From positions 558,001 to 622,000 of the forward strand of contig NC_083373.1 of the NCBI RefSeq assembly GCF_029542785.1: a stretch of DNA of 64,000 nucleotides, read 5' to 3'. Under the pieces are notes generated by a model. It was not told where the DNA came from and searched no databases. It saw nothing but the letters and a program-made list of their open reading frames with translations. A program made the translations under genes and the position numbers. Position 1 is the first letter of the stretch, and each line of letters begins with the position of its first letter. This DNA comes from Malassezia japonica (taxonomy: Eukaryota; Basidiomycota; Malasseziomycetes; Malasseziales; Malasseziaceae). This document shows positions 1 through 10,800 of this stretch, piece after piece.

Positions 1-51
1 TAACTAGAAAGATGCAAGGTGTGGTATAGTGTGTGCTACGAATGTTGGATG

Positions 52-1685
52 CTAGGGCGTGTCCGCCGAGACGATGAGGGGAATAGGGGAGATGACCGGA
101 GTGTCTTTTACGACTTCGCCGCTTGCGTGTTCCACGTCGCTTTCGTCCTCGTCGCGCCCTTCTAGTTGGTCGACGTACCACCCGCCGTCGGCACCGGGAA
201 ACTTGTACACATGGCTGTGTGAGAAGAAAAAAATAAAACGACGCACCTCTCGCCCACGCGCTCGGGCTGTGCATCGCTGTGGCTGCCCTCCCAGCCCAGC
301 TCTTTGCCGAGGTACTGCACAATGCCGTCCGAGTCGCCCAACAGCATCACGTCCATGGCCATGTGGGTAATCGGAGTCCGATTCAGCAGCACCACGGGCA
401 CGTTCGAAGGGAGATGCGTCAATAGATCGGCGACCGGTGCGACCTTGAGCGACGTGCCCATCACGAGGATCAGATCGACCTCCTCGCGGTCTGCAAACAC
501 ACACCGGTCAAACTCGTCAGGGAGCTTTTCGCCAAAAAAGGTAATGTCGGGCTTCATGATGCCGTACGCGAGGTCCGACTCGTCTTCCGACTCGTCACCG
601 CCCCACATGGCCGAGGTCTTGGGCCGCTTCGCACGCCGGCGCGCGTCCGCATCTTCACGGCGCGCCGTGCACCTGGGGCACGCCGGTATACGCTTCGCAA
701 GGAGATCGTCGCGGATCACGCTCCCATCCACCTTGTACCCACATGAGGGGTCCGTGCACGTCGCCGTCGCAAACGAACCATGGCACTGGAGCACGCGCGA
801 GATTCCCGCTTTCTGCTCGAGCGTGTCGATATTCTGCGAGTACATGCGCAGGAGCTTACCCCGCTCTTCCAATTGCTTGACAAAGTAGTGCGACGCCGAA
901 GGCTGAAAGTTGGCCGGATAAATCGAGTGGCTGCATAAGACACGCAACGTACGCAAACGAGTAAAAGAGCGACGGATCGCGCAAAAAGACTTCCTTGTCA
1001 AACATGTCCGAGGGATCGTCCAGCTCGTACTTTTCTTCCTGCGCAAGGATCGCGTAAATGCCGTCTTTCGAACGAAAGTCGGGGATGCCGCAGGATACAG
1101 AAATCCCTGCACCACATAGCACGACAATCTTTTTCGAGGTGCGCAAGAGGCGCAGTACGTCCTCGAGTGTATTAAATTCGTCGAGTTTTTGCCGCTGCCG
1201 GAGACTGCGTCAGAACATCGACCTACATTCGGGTGAGCACCATCTTGAGCAGAGGGAGTACCGCATATGGATTCGATTCCGCTTCTTCGAGCACGTTTCG
1301 TGGCTGCGTCAGTCGCCTCACCTACCAGCATCACGCCGAGAGAGAGGAGGAGCGGCACAATCTGGTGAGTCGGACGACGTACCTTTTCTGGCTGCGACAC
1401 CACATGCCGCTGCAAGCACACGAGGATTCCGTGCTCGCGCAAATCGTGAATCACGTCGCTGACCTCTTCGCGCGAAAGCGGGCCGTACTCGGGCTCGCTC
1501 GAGCTCGAGGCGCCTTCTTCTGCGAGCTCAGCGGCGCCTTGCACGCCTTCGCGCTCAAGCTCTTCCATCATTTCTTGCTCGGCCTCCTCTTCCAGTCGAT
1601 CAAGGTCCTCGGAATTGAGGTCATCGTCCAGAGTGGCGAGCTCTGCGAGCGCCTCTGCGCTCGGCCCCACCTCGTTCAGCGTCAT
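52..1685 (-). CDS. HST1: Sir2-family NAD-dependent protein deacetylase (SIR2/HST1, SIRT1 class)
   Basis: NAD-dependent histone/protein deacetylase expected to act in nuclear silencing. Six exons: 1383..1685, 1326..1361, 1227..1303, 953..1204, 247..930 and 52..214 (504 residues). Seen in the sequence: an acidic N-terminal tail rich in Glu; the Sir2 core with GAGISVSCGIPDFRS, QNIDTLE, the catalytic His in CHGSFATATC, two Cys pairs of the zinc module (CTDPSC and CPRC), PDITFFGE and GTSLKV. The zinc module carries a charged insertion rich in Arg and Asp. Introns are 21, 22, 22, 22 and 32 nt; each restores the family reading frame. The 21-nt one (1362..1382) is in frame and stop-free, so it is the least certain. 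The start at 1685 is the first ATG. It diverges from SQS1 across 83 bp. Choice of SIR2 versus HST1 is a family-level call. Confidence 0.88.
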
Positions 1686-1768
1686 GGTGCCCAAAGCGTC
1701 GTTTCGTAAGCAGCAGCCATGTGGAGGAATGCGCGACACGTTCGAGTGGCAACTTGAAACCTACCTGG
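1686..1768. promoter_or_regulatory. Divergent 83-bp promoter between the sirtuin and SQS1
   Basis: The two start codons face away from each other with only 83 bp between them, so both genes must be driven from this gap or from within the neighbouring coding sequence. No clear TATA or CACGTG element is visible. Confidence 0.5.
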
Positions 1769-4678
1769 ATGGGTAAAAAGAGCCGTGGTGGTGGTGCCCG
1801 CGGACGAGGCCGCGGAGGTGCTCGTGGAGCGCCCCGTGGTCAGTCCCGCGGGCGTGGACGTGGACGAGGACGTGGACGAGGCCGCGGTGGATTTAGTGGC
1901 ATGGACGTTGGCGAGTACGCAATGGCGAACGTGGTCGAGCACGTTGGACGCGCTGGCTTGGGCGCCGCGCCGCCAACGCGCGGCAGCGATCGCGGTGGCC
2001 GCGGTCGTGGGCGTGGGCGTGGCGGTGGTCGAGGACGTGGGCGTGGGACGTCGCTTGCAGTGACGAACCAGACGCATGTTCCTTTTGATTACAACAGCTT
2101 GCGCAAGCCCAAGAAGCTGCCTTCTGCTACAGATTGCGCCGACCCCAGTGTGCCTCCGCCGCGCGCCGAACCCAATGGACGCAATGACCCTCGTTTCAAC
2201 CCTGGTGAAGATAATGAAGAGGATAATGAAGATGATGAGGAGGAAGAGGATGACGACGACGACGAAGATGACGACGAAGATGATGATGACGAGGATGATG
2301 AGGACGAGAGCGAAGAAGATCTTCCGATTGAGCCCCACAAGAGCTATTCAAACAAGCACATTGAGCACCGACGCAAGCTCGAAGGCCTTGTTCTGAACGA
2401 GTTTGATATTGTGGTGACCAACAAGAAGTACGACTTTGATCGCGCGATGCGTCATATCAATCCTCTTCGTCGCCCGATTGTCTTTGTCCCTTCGTCGGGC
2501 GCGCACGAGCAGCGTGCCAAGCCGGAAGAAGAGGTCAGAGAGGAGATGACGCCTGCGGAAGCGTCCGAAATGGACGAAGTTGACCGGCTCGCGGCGGAAG
2601 CGATCGCCATGTCGAAAGAGTCGCTGCCGGCAGCTTCTAATCCGTTCGGTGAAGACTCGGGCTTTTTGTCGTCGTCGACACCGTTTGATGCGCCGACAAA
2701 GAGTGAGAGTATTCCGATGTCCGTGACGGCTGATGACGTTGCGATGCCAGAGGCAACTGCTGAGAGTGCCGCGGTACCTGCCGAGAGTGCCGAGGCACCT
2801 ATCGAGAGTGTCGAGGCGCCTATCGAGAGTATCGAGGCACCTGTCGAGAGTATCGAGGCCCGTGCTAAGAGTGTCGAGATGCCCATCGAGAGTACCAAGG
2901 CTCCTGCCGAGAGCGAGGCGCCGAGTGAGGCATGGTTCCTGGACACTACGCCGGATGTACTGCCCGATGCGCCCGTCGAGAATGCCGTGACTCCCAAAGA
3001 GTCATGGTTCATGGATACCACCCCCGACGTGCTGCCCGAGAAAGAGCGTACTGTGACATCGACGGCCATGCGAGTCGACGCGCCCCAAGCGGCGGCGGCT
3101 GTTACAAAGTCTGTGGACGTCGTCGTGCCGCCGCCCAAGCCGAAAGCTGCGCCTGAGCCCGACAGCGACTCGGACGATGTGGCCGAGGCAATCCCCCTGC
3201 CCGGCGAGCGTCTGCCGCCCAAGCCGCGCAATCGCCGCGCAAAGAAAAAGAAACCTTTTGCGCGTACCGATTCCGATATCGAGTGGGGCAGCGATGGCCC
3301 ACCGGTGGATACCGAAGACAATTTCATGTCGTTCCAGATCTCCGAGCAGCTCTTGCAGTCGAACCACAAGCCCCTGTCCGAGCAAGAAGCGATTCTTGCC
3401 GACTGGATGGAGAATGCGATGCTGCAGTCTGGAGGGGATGAGGAAGAGGAGGAGGGCGATGCTCCTACGATTACCGATCCCTATGGCGAGCAGCTTACGC
3501 TGGAGGACATTGCCGTCGATGCGCAGCGCCGCGAAGACCAGACGTGGTACTCGAGCGAGGGCGACGATGACGATGACGATAACGATGAGGACGACGACGA
3601 TGATGAGGATGAGGACGACGACGATGACGACGATGACGACGTCGAAATCGAGTTCTCCGGCGACGACCTGGACAACTACTCGTACGGCGAGCTCGAGGAT
3701 GGTGCGGCCGAGTCCGACTTTGGCCTCGACGCCGAGTCGCATGCCATCCTCCTCGAGGGTCTCGGTTCTCCTGACATGAACCTTGGCCTGCCCAACTGGA
3801 ATGGCCAAGCGAAGCGCAAAGGCAAGACGCTCTTTGACCAGATCGTGAATGGCGACTTTTCCGAGGCGTCGGATACCAATCTCGGCAAGATCGCGCGCAA
3901 GAACCGCACAAAGCCGCAGTTTGACGGCGACTCTCTCTGGGCCGAGGAGCTGCAGCAGCAGTGGGAAAAGGACCGTTCGAGCAAAGCCGCAAAGAAGCGT
4001 GCGCGTGCCGAGGCGCGGAATACCGCTGCGCTGAACCCCTTCCCCAACACGCATGGCCTGAGCAAGCGCACGCAAAAGGTCCTGAAGCGTACCGAGAAGA
4101 AGGAGCGTCGTGCGAATCTGAAAGCGCTTGCCGACGACGACGGCCCGGTGAATGGCGACATTGTTGCCCCCCCCGACTCGTTCTCCTCGATCAGTCTGAT
4201 GATTGAAGAGTTCCTGCTCGACGACGGCAAGACGACGCTGTCCCTCCCCCCCATGCTCAAGCACGACCGGGCGATGGTGCACAACATGGCCGACGCGTAC
4301 GCGCTCAAGAGCAAGAGCCGCGGTAAAGGTAAAGAGCGATTCCCTATTCTCTACAAGACCTCCAAGACCGGCAACCGTGTCGACCGCTCGCGCATCCGGC
4401 GCCTGGAGCGCACGCCCTTTGGCCGCATGGACGACGCCAAGTTTGACCGTGCGCAGACGAAAGGCCACGTACGCATCAACGCGCCCGAGGTCGCGCCCCG
4501 CAACCGCGACGGCGCGCAGGTCGGCAGCAACGCGAAGCGCATCACCGAAGACAACATCGGCCACCGTCTTCTCCTATCTATGGGCTGGCAGTCCGGCTCT
4601 GGCCTCGGCCAGTCGTCCGGCATCGCCGAGCCCGTCACGGCGACGATCAAGGTCACGCGCAGTGGCCTGGGTCATTAG
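1769..4678 (+). CDS. SQS1: R3H and G-patch protein, SQS1/PFA1-like activator of the DEAH helicase Prp43
   Basis: Single exon, 969 residues. The N-terminus is an RGG/GRG-rich tract (residues 1-90), followed by two long acidic runs of Asp and Glu (near residues 150-190 and 600-630). An R3H single-strand-nucleic-acid-binding domain lies around residues 807-880 and a C-terminal G-patch around 929-969, with MGWQSGSGLG and the closing SGLGH. This order matches yeast Sqs1/Pfa1, which stimulates the DEAH helicase Prp43 in spliceosome disassembly and ribosome maturation. The start chosen is the first ATG (MGKKSRGG); the frame is open a little further upstream but without ATG. A degenerate ESVEAP repeat sits in the middle. 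Prp43-dependent spliceosome recycling is of interest here because the introns are so small. Confidence 0.82.
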   Translation: MGKKSRGGGARGRGRGGARGAPRGQSRGRGRGRGRGRGRGGFSGMDVGEYAMANVVEHVGRAGLGAAPPTRGSDRGGRGRGRGRGGGRGRGRGTSLAVTNQTHVPFDYNSLRKPKKLPSATDCADPSVPPPRAEPNGRNDPRFNPGEDNEEDNEDDEEEEDDDDDEDDDEDDDDEDDEDESEEDLPIEPHKSYSNKHIEHRRKLEGLVLNEFDIVVTNKKYDFDRAMRHINPLRRPIVFVPSSGAHEQRAKPEEEVREEMTPAEASEMDEVDRLAAEAIAMSKESLPAASNPFGEDSGFLSSSTPFDAPTKSESIPMSVTADDVAMPEATAESAAVPAESAEAPIESVEAPIESIEAPVESIEARAKSVEMPIESTKAPAESEAPSEAWFLDTTPDVLPDAPVENAVTPKESWFMDTTPDVLPEKERTVTSTAMRVDAPQAAAAVTKSVDVVVPPPKPKAAPEPDSDSDDVAEAIPLPGERLPPKPRNRRAKKKKPFARTDSDIEWGSDGPPVDTEDNFMSFQISEQLLQSNHKPLSEQEAILADWMENAMLQSGGDEEEEEGDAPTITDPYGEQLTLEDIAVDAQRREDQTWYSSEGDDDDDDNDEDDDDDEDEDDDDDDDDDVEIEFSGDDLDNYSYGELEDGAAESDFGLDAESHAILLEGLGSPDMNLGLPNWNGQAKRKGKTLFDQIVNGDFSEASDTNLGKIARKNRTKPQFDGDSLWAEELQQQWEKDRSSKAAKKRARAEARNTAALNPFPNTHGLSKRTQKVLKRTEKKERRANLKALADDDGPVNGDIVAPPDSFSSISLMIEEFLLDDGKTTLSLPPMLKHDRAMVHNMADAYALKSKSRGKGKERFPILYKTSKTGNRVDRSRIRRLERTPFGRMDDAKFDRAQTKGHVRINAPEVAPRNRDGAQVGSNAKRITEDNIGHRLLLSMGWQSGSGLGQSSGIAEPVTATIKVTRSGLGH
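2740..2930 (+). repeat. Imperfect 21-nt coding repeat (ESVEAPI units) inside SQS1
   Basis: Successive units encode variants of ESVEAPI, about eight in a row, degenerating toward both ends. It is a low-complexity linker repeat rather than a domain. Confidence 0.7.
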
Positions 4679-4841
4679 CCACGTGCGTATCTCGGCCGAG
4701 GCTGTCATAGAGCGTTGTGGTAGCGCAGCCAATAAAAGCGGGTACGCATGCGCGGCGGTCGAAGTTACACACCGGCTGCAGGGCTGTTGATCCACAGTTC
4801 GCCACGACGCGCATCGAGGATCCGGCAAGAGCGTGACTGCC

Positions 4842-7800
4842 ATGGACAGTTTGCGAGCACAGTTCGCAGCTGCGGTGCAGCCACGTAGCGTGACGCCGCC
4901 ATCACCACAAAGAGCGCGGCCACAGCAGCCCGGCAAGGCCGCCAAGCTCAGCGCGTTCGAGACGTGGGAGCGTGCCTCGCCGCGCCGCGAGCCTGACTTG
5001 TTTGCAGGCCAGGAGAGTGCAATGTGGCGCACACGGTCATCCGGTGATGCGCCTTCCGATATCAGCGGCCTCCGTGCGCCTCGCCTCGCGTCATGGGACT
5101 TTGAAGAGCCTAATCTAGGCTTCACCATGCCCCAGTCGCCCGACGCGTCGCCTAGCCCCCGCAGCCCGCCGCAGCCGCGGCCGCGGCCGGGGGCGAAGAC
5201 GACGCCGCGCATTCCCAGCGGCTCGCCGCCGCTGCAGGACTCGCCCCAGAAGCACACCAGCCGTTCTGCCGTGCCGCCGCTGCCGCGCGACGCAGCCGAG
5301 CGTGTGCGCCAGGCCAAGCCCAAGACCAAGGGCAGCGCGCAGCGCAAGCCTGTGCAGCGCTTGCGGAGCGCATCACCGCAGGCACCCGAGCCCACCGCGC
5401 CCGTGCCGCCGGTGCCCCGCATCGCACCCCAGGCCCAGGCCCTGGCGGCCGCCGCCGCGCCCAAGACGCGCGTGTCGCGGCGAGCGCAGTCCACCTCGAC
5501 GCACTCGAGCGCCGATGCATACAGCCGCGCTGAGCAGCGCCAGCCGAAACTGCGCCGCACCGTGTCGACCGTGACAATTGTGCGCAAGCCGTCGGAGGAG
5601 CGTGTGCCTGACGTGCCCGACCTGCCGCAGACGGACCGGCAGGGCGTGCCGCTGCGCCAGCTCGTCGACCGCCCGTCGCAGCGCCCTGGAAGCACGGGCG
5701 ATAATTGGGCCGCGGCGTTTGACGCGTTCGACTCGTACGAGCCGACCGTGCCGTCGCTCGACGCGTACGCGCCGCAGACAAAGCGCCGCCTCTCGCGCCG
5801 TGGGTCCAGGGAACGCCGCGCGAGCGAGCCGTACGCGCGCGAGCCGCCGGCAGAGCTGCCGGCGCGCGCGCCGCCTACCGAGCCCCGTGCGCAAGAAGTG
5901 CCGCCCGAGCCGCAATCGGCGCCAGCGCCGCGCCTACCGAGCGAGCCGCCGCGCATGCAGAGCGCCACGAGCGAGCCGCACAGTGCGCCAGTCACGAGCG
6001 GTGCTGCGCCGAGCGATGCGATGCCGGAAGCAGACGCCTCGATGCAGACCGTGCACGATCTCGCGCCGCAGGACGACTCGAGCTCGTGCTCGTCGCTCGA
6101 GTCGGAAATGAGCCGGCCGTTCAAGTCGCCGCCGCAGCGCAAGACGCAGATCCGCGTGCTTTCGCGGAGCATCGAGCGAGTAATGTCGCCCGAAGGCGAC
6201 TCGCCGTACATGTCGCCGACGTCCTATTCGGCCTGGTCGCCTCGCCAAGTGGTGCGCAGGCAGACGCTGCGGATGCACCCAGATACCGTAATTACGCCGG
6301 TGCAGTCGCCGCGGTCGAGGCCGTCGCCGTCCAAGTTCTCGCTCGCGAACCTGCAGCGCACGCAGCGCGAGCCGAGCGGGCCGGGCTCGATGCCGTCGAG
6401 CGTGTCGGCGCCGACGATGCTCGCGCCTTCGGCAGACTTGCCGAGGACGCCGGAAGAACAGATCGTGCGCTCGCCTAATACGTCGTTCTTTGATGGGGCG
6501 CTCGACGGGCCAGAGTCGTGGTTCGCCGAGACGTCACTCCCAGGCGAATGGTCGCTGCAAGGCGCGCCGGCAGAGAGCAAGAGGGCAAGCAAGATCAAGG
6601 CAGAGACTGTGGAGCCCAAGGCGCCGGTCGAGGAGCCCAAGATGCCGATCGAGGGGCCCAAGGTGCTTGTGGACGAGCCCAAGGCGCCGGTCCAAGAGCC
6701 CAAGGTGCCTACCGAGCCAGCGGCACCCATCGACGAGTCAAAAGAAGCGAGCATGGCCGACGAGCAGCCCTCGTCCAGGTCAAAGCACGCGTCCAAGCCG
6801 TCGCTCTCTGGTATGGGCTTTGCAGGCGCTGCTGCAAGTGTCGGTGCCGCCGTTGCTGCGGTCGGCGCTGGCCTCGGAATCCGCCGCTCGACGCAAGAAG
6901 TGCCAGACGAGGTCAAGGACGACCTGGCCGATGCCGAAGCGCCCGCGCCCGAGCCCGAGACCAAGCCTCAGGCCGCGCCCGAGCCTCAGCCCAAGCCCGA
7001 AACCAAGCCCCAGGCTGCGCCCGAGCCCCAGTCCAAGCCCCAGCCGCAACGCAAGCCTTCTGTGCCCGTACGTGCTACCAAGACGCCTGCTTTGCCCATG
7101 CCGCCGATCGACGTCGACGGGCCGTGGTCGGTCATTGTCCCTCCGATTGTCATGCCGCGCCCGCCCAAGGTCCCGCCCATGGCGCAGACGCCCGAGGTGG
7201 GCTTGGGCGCGCACGCCGCTGGCGCCACGTCCGGTGCTGCCGGAGGTGCTGCGCTCGGCGCTGCCGCTGGGCCTGTCGGCGTGGCAGGCGGCGCGGCGGT
7301 CGGTGCGGCGCTTGGCGCTGCTGCGACGGCTGCGTCGCGTCCGGACGATGCTGCGGACCAGGCACGCGCTTTGGCCGTGGATACAACGGCCGAGGCGCCG
7401 TCGGCGGACTCGACGCTCGATACGCCGAACCCTTGGCCCGAGCAGGCCACGGACCAGAAGGCGATGGAGACTACGCAAAGCGAGCCAGAGCAGGCTGTGC
7501 CTGCGCAGACAACGGCGCCTGCGCAAGAGCCCGAGCCGCTTATTCCAGAGCTCGTCGCCGAGCAGCCCACGGCAAAGGCCGAGCCCGCTGCGCAGGCTGA
7601 GCCTGCACGGACGGCTGCGCAAGCGCCCGCTGAGCAGGCGGCGCCCGAGCCGTCTGGGGCGGCGGTCCCCGACCAGGCCGAGACGATGCAGATGCTTGCC
7701 TCGCCTCCGGTCGCGCAGCGGTCCCCCGAAGCACAGCGGCAAGCGCCCGAGACGTCGCCGGCCCCCACCGCCGCGCCGTCCGAGGCGCTCAATGCGACAG

Positions 7801-10800
7801 AGTCGCTGGCACCCGCCGCCGGCGCCACGGACGCGTCGCGCGCGTCTGTGCAAGATGTGTCCGAGGCCACGCCTACTCAACCTTCGCCTGCGGTCCCCGC
7901 CGGGCCCCTTCCTTCGAACTCGGCAGTGAAGCTGCCTACGCCCTCGTTTGCTGACCTCTCTCCCCTTGCGCATGCCCTCCCGGAATCTACCCCCCCAACG
8001 CAATCGGCCCCTATCCATGTGTCTACTGAGCCTACGTCATCACGTTCGATCCCTCCCCCATCCGCCCCCCCGCCGTCGGTCCCGTCGGCGCCTGCGGAGC
8101 CTGTCGTCGGGCTCGGTGTGCCGATGGATGTGGCGGCGCGTGCGTCGCCCAGCAATCCCTTTACACCTGCGCCTGCGCAGCTCGCTCCTTCCGAGGCGGA
8201 AGAGCGTCCCGTCTCGCGCAGTGCCATGTCGACAGAGCCGTCGTCGCGTCCCGAGTCGTCGGCATACAGCGACTACCAGCTCTTCCAAGAGGCTGCGAGT
8301 CAGCTGTCGTACAACGAGTCGCCTCCGATCGAAGTGGTGCAGCCCCGGATGGAGCCTCCCGTAATGGAGCTCAACACGCCCCGTGTCTCTGAGGACGGCG
8401 CTGTGCCGCCGACGCCGAGCCGCGCCGCTGCGCCACTCGACACAGAGACGCCGACGCACGGTGGGCGCCAGGCGCTCGCCGGCGCGCTTGCCACCGAGGC
8501 CGCGGCGCGCGTGCGTGACACGTCGCCCATGCCCGGCCAGCTTGGCCCCGAGGTCGAGGCGAACCTTGCGCCGCAAACTGTGCCGATGCCGGACCCGTGG
8601 CGCAAGACGCCGACCAAGCGCAGCACGCCGAAGCGTGCACAAGACAAGCGGCAGAGCACGCCGCGCTCGATGCCCGGCGAGCTCTCGCCGACCGTGCCTC
8701 GTGCGTCGCAGGCGATTGCTCTGGATGAGAATGCGTGGGCCAAGGCGATGCTCGCGCCGGACGACACGCTCGAAAGCGAAATGACCGATGTGCCTGCGCC
8801 ACTGCCGACGCGCCCTCGCGCGGGTTCGTCGCCCCGCCGCGCGTCGCCGCGGCGTGGCGCGCCCCGGACCACCTCGCCACGGATACCCAAATCGTCGCCG
8901 CGTACGGATCGCTCGCCGCGTACGGATCGCTCGGCGCGCACGGATCGCTCACCGCGCACGCGCCCTGCTGCGCCGGAGCACTCGTCGGCAGAAATGTACC
9001 AGGCGCCCGTCTTTCCAGCGCCGGTTCGTGCGCCGTCGCCGCCGCCGCCGGATGGCGAAGTCGAGGCGCGTGCCGAGTGGGAGCAGAAGCAGCTGGCCGC
9101 CAAGCCCGAAGCGGAAGTCGATCTCGACCAGCCGCTCGAGATGGTGCCTGCCCCGGACCCGCTGGCCTACCTGCGCGAGGTGTCGATGCCCATGTCGCCT
9201 GTTGCCGACATGTCGCGCACAAGCGGCATGAGCACGCAGCAACTGCAGCGCATGCAGGCCGACGAGCAGGAACACAGTGTCGACGCGGTGAACGCCTCGA
9301 TGACGTCGGGCGTCGACACGGCGGCCGGTGGCGCCAACGGCCCCTACCCCGTCGTCTCGCGCCCGGTCGGCCGCAGCGGCTCGCGTGTCTATGCTGGCAT
9401 GCAGCCGCAGCGCTCGCTCGTCCCGCCGTTTGAGCTGCAGAACCGCTCGCTGGTTCTTCCGCTCGGCGGCGATCCGCAGCGCCCGGGACAGCCGCCGTGC
9501 TTGGAGTGCATGATGCGCGACGAGGACATGATCGACGTGCAGGTCACCGATCCTGCCGTGTGGGAGCGCGAGAGCGACGCCGAGTTCTACGAAGCGATCC
9601 GCCAAGAGCACCAGGAGCGCATCTCGAACGAGACGCCCAAGAGCCCGGCGGGCCTGCGCCTGACACGTGTGCATGTGAAGAAGGTCGCGATGGGCGACAC
9701 GCTCTCCGCGTCGAACCTCAAGGAGCACACGGCGGCGCTGCGCATGTCGAGCTCGCAGCGCGCGCGCGTCATCCACCTATTTGTGGCCGACCAGCGGCGA
9801 TTGCTGGGCTTTGAGGACGAGCCGCCGCTGCCTGCGCCACCCGCGCCGGCATCGGCGGCTGCGCCTGCGCCTGCGCCCGCGCCTGCAATTCCCGTGCCCC
9901 TGCCCATGACCGCGCCGACGAGCACTTCACCTCGGTCGCCGCCGGTCTCGCCGCGGCGTGCGCCGCCCGTCGCGTCGTCGCAAAGCATGGCGGGTCCGTG
10001 GGGCGTCCCTGGCCTCGCGTCGGCTGTGCCGAACGTACCGAGCATGGTGCCGACGGCGACCAATGTCCTGAGCGTCGTGCCCGGTGCGCCCGGCCTCCCG
10101 TCTGGCGTCTCGCCGGGTCTGCCGCCGACCGTCTCGCCTGCGCGCCCGATGGTGACGAGCACGCCGCCGCGGCGTATGGACTATGGGCCGACGACGCCGC
10201 AGAGCGACCTGCGCCCCCCCGAGCGCCCCTTTGCGCGCGGCACGCGTACCGGCTCGCCCGGCACGCATAGTGCTGCTGGCTACACGTCGCAGGCGTCGCA
10301 GATCGACAGCGACTCGTCGATGGTCGACATGCACCTCGGCCTCGACAGCGGGCGCCGCGACGTGTCCGGCCGGCTCGATGCGCCGATGCAGGACACGCCC
10401 GAGAGCGCGCCAGTCGCTGCGTTCGAGAGCGAATCTGACCACGACGAGGGTCGGTACGACGACAAGCACCGGCGGCAGTCCTTTAAAGGCTTCTTCCGCA
10501 AGATGGTCACGGGCAAGCCGCCGCCCCTTCCTGTGTCTCCGAACCAGGATGTGCGCCGGCACCGCAAGACGCGGTCGTCGGTCACCGATGTGACCGAGTC
10601 GCCCGACACCTCCTGGGCGGAAAACGACGAAGGGCAACGCCCGCACTTTTGGCGCAAACTCGGCAAGTCGCCCAAGTCTGCGGCGTCGCATACACGCCGC
10701 TTCCCCTCGTCGCAGATGCCGCCGCTCCCGACGGACGCCGAGGCCGTCTCGCGCGCGCGCGAGCGGTCCACTAGCGCATATGCGCGGCCGCAGCGCCCTC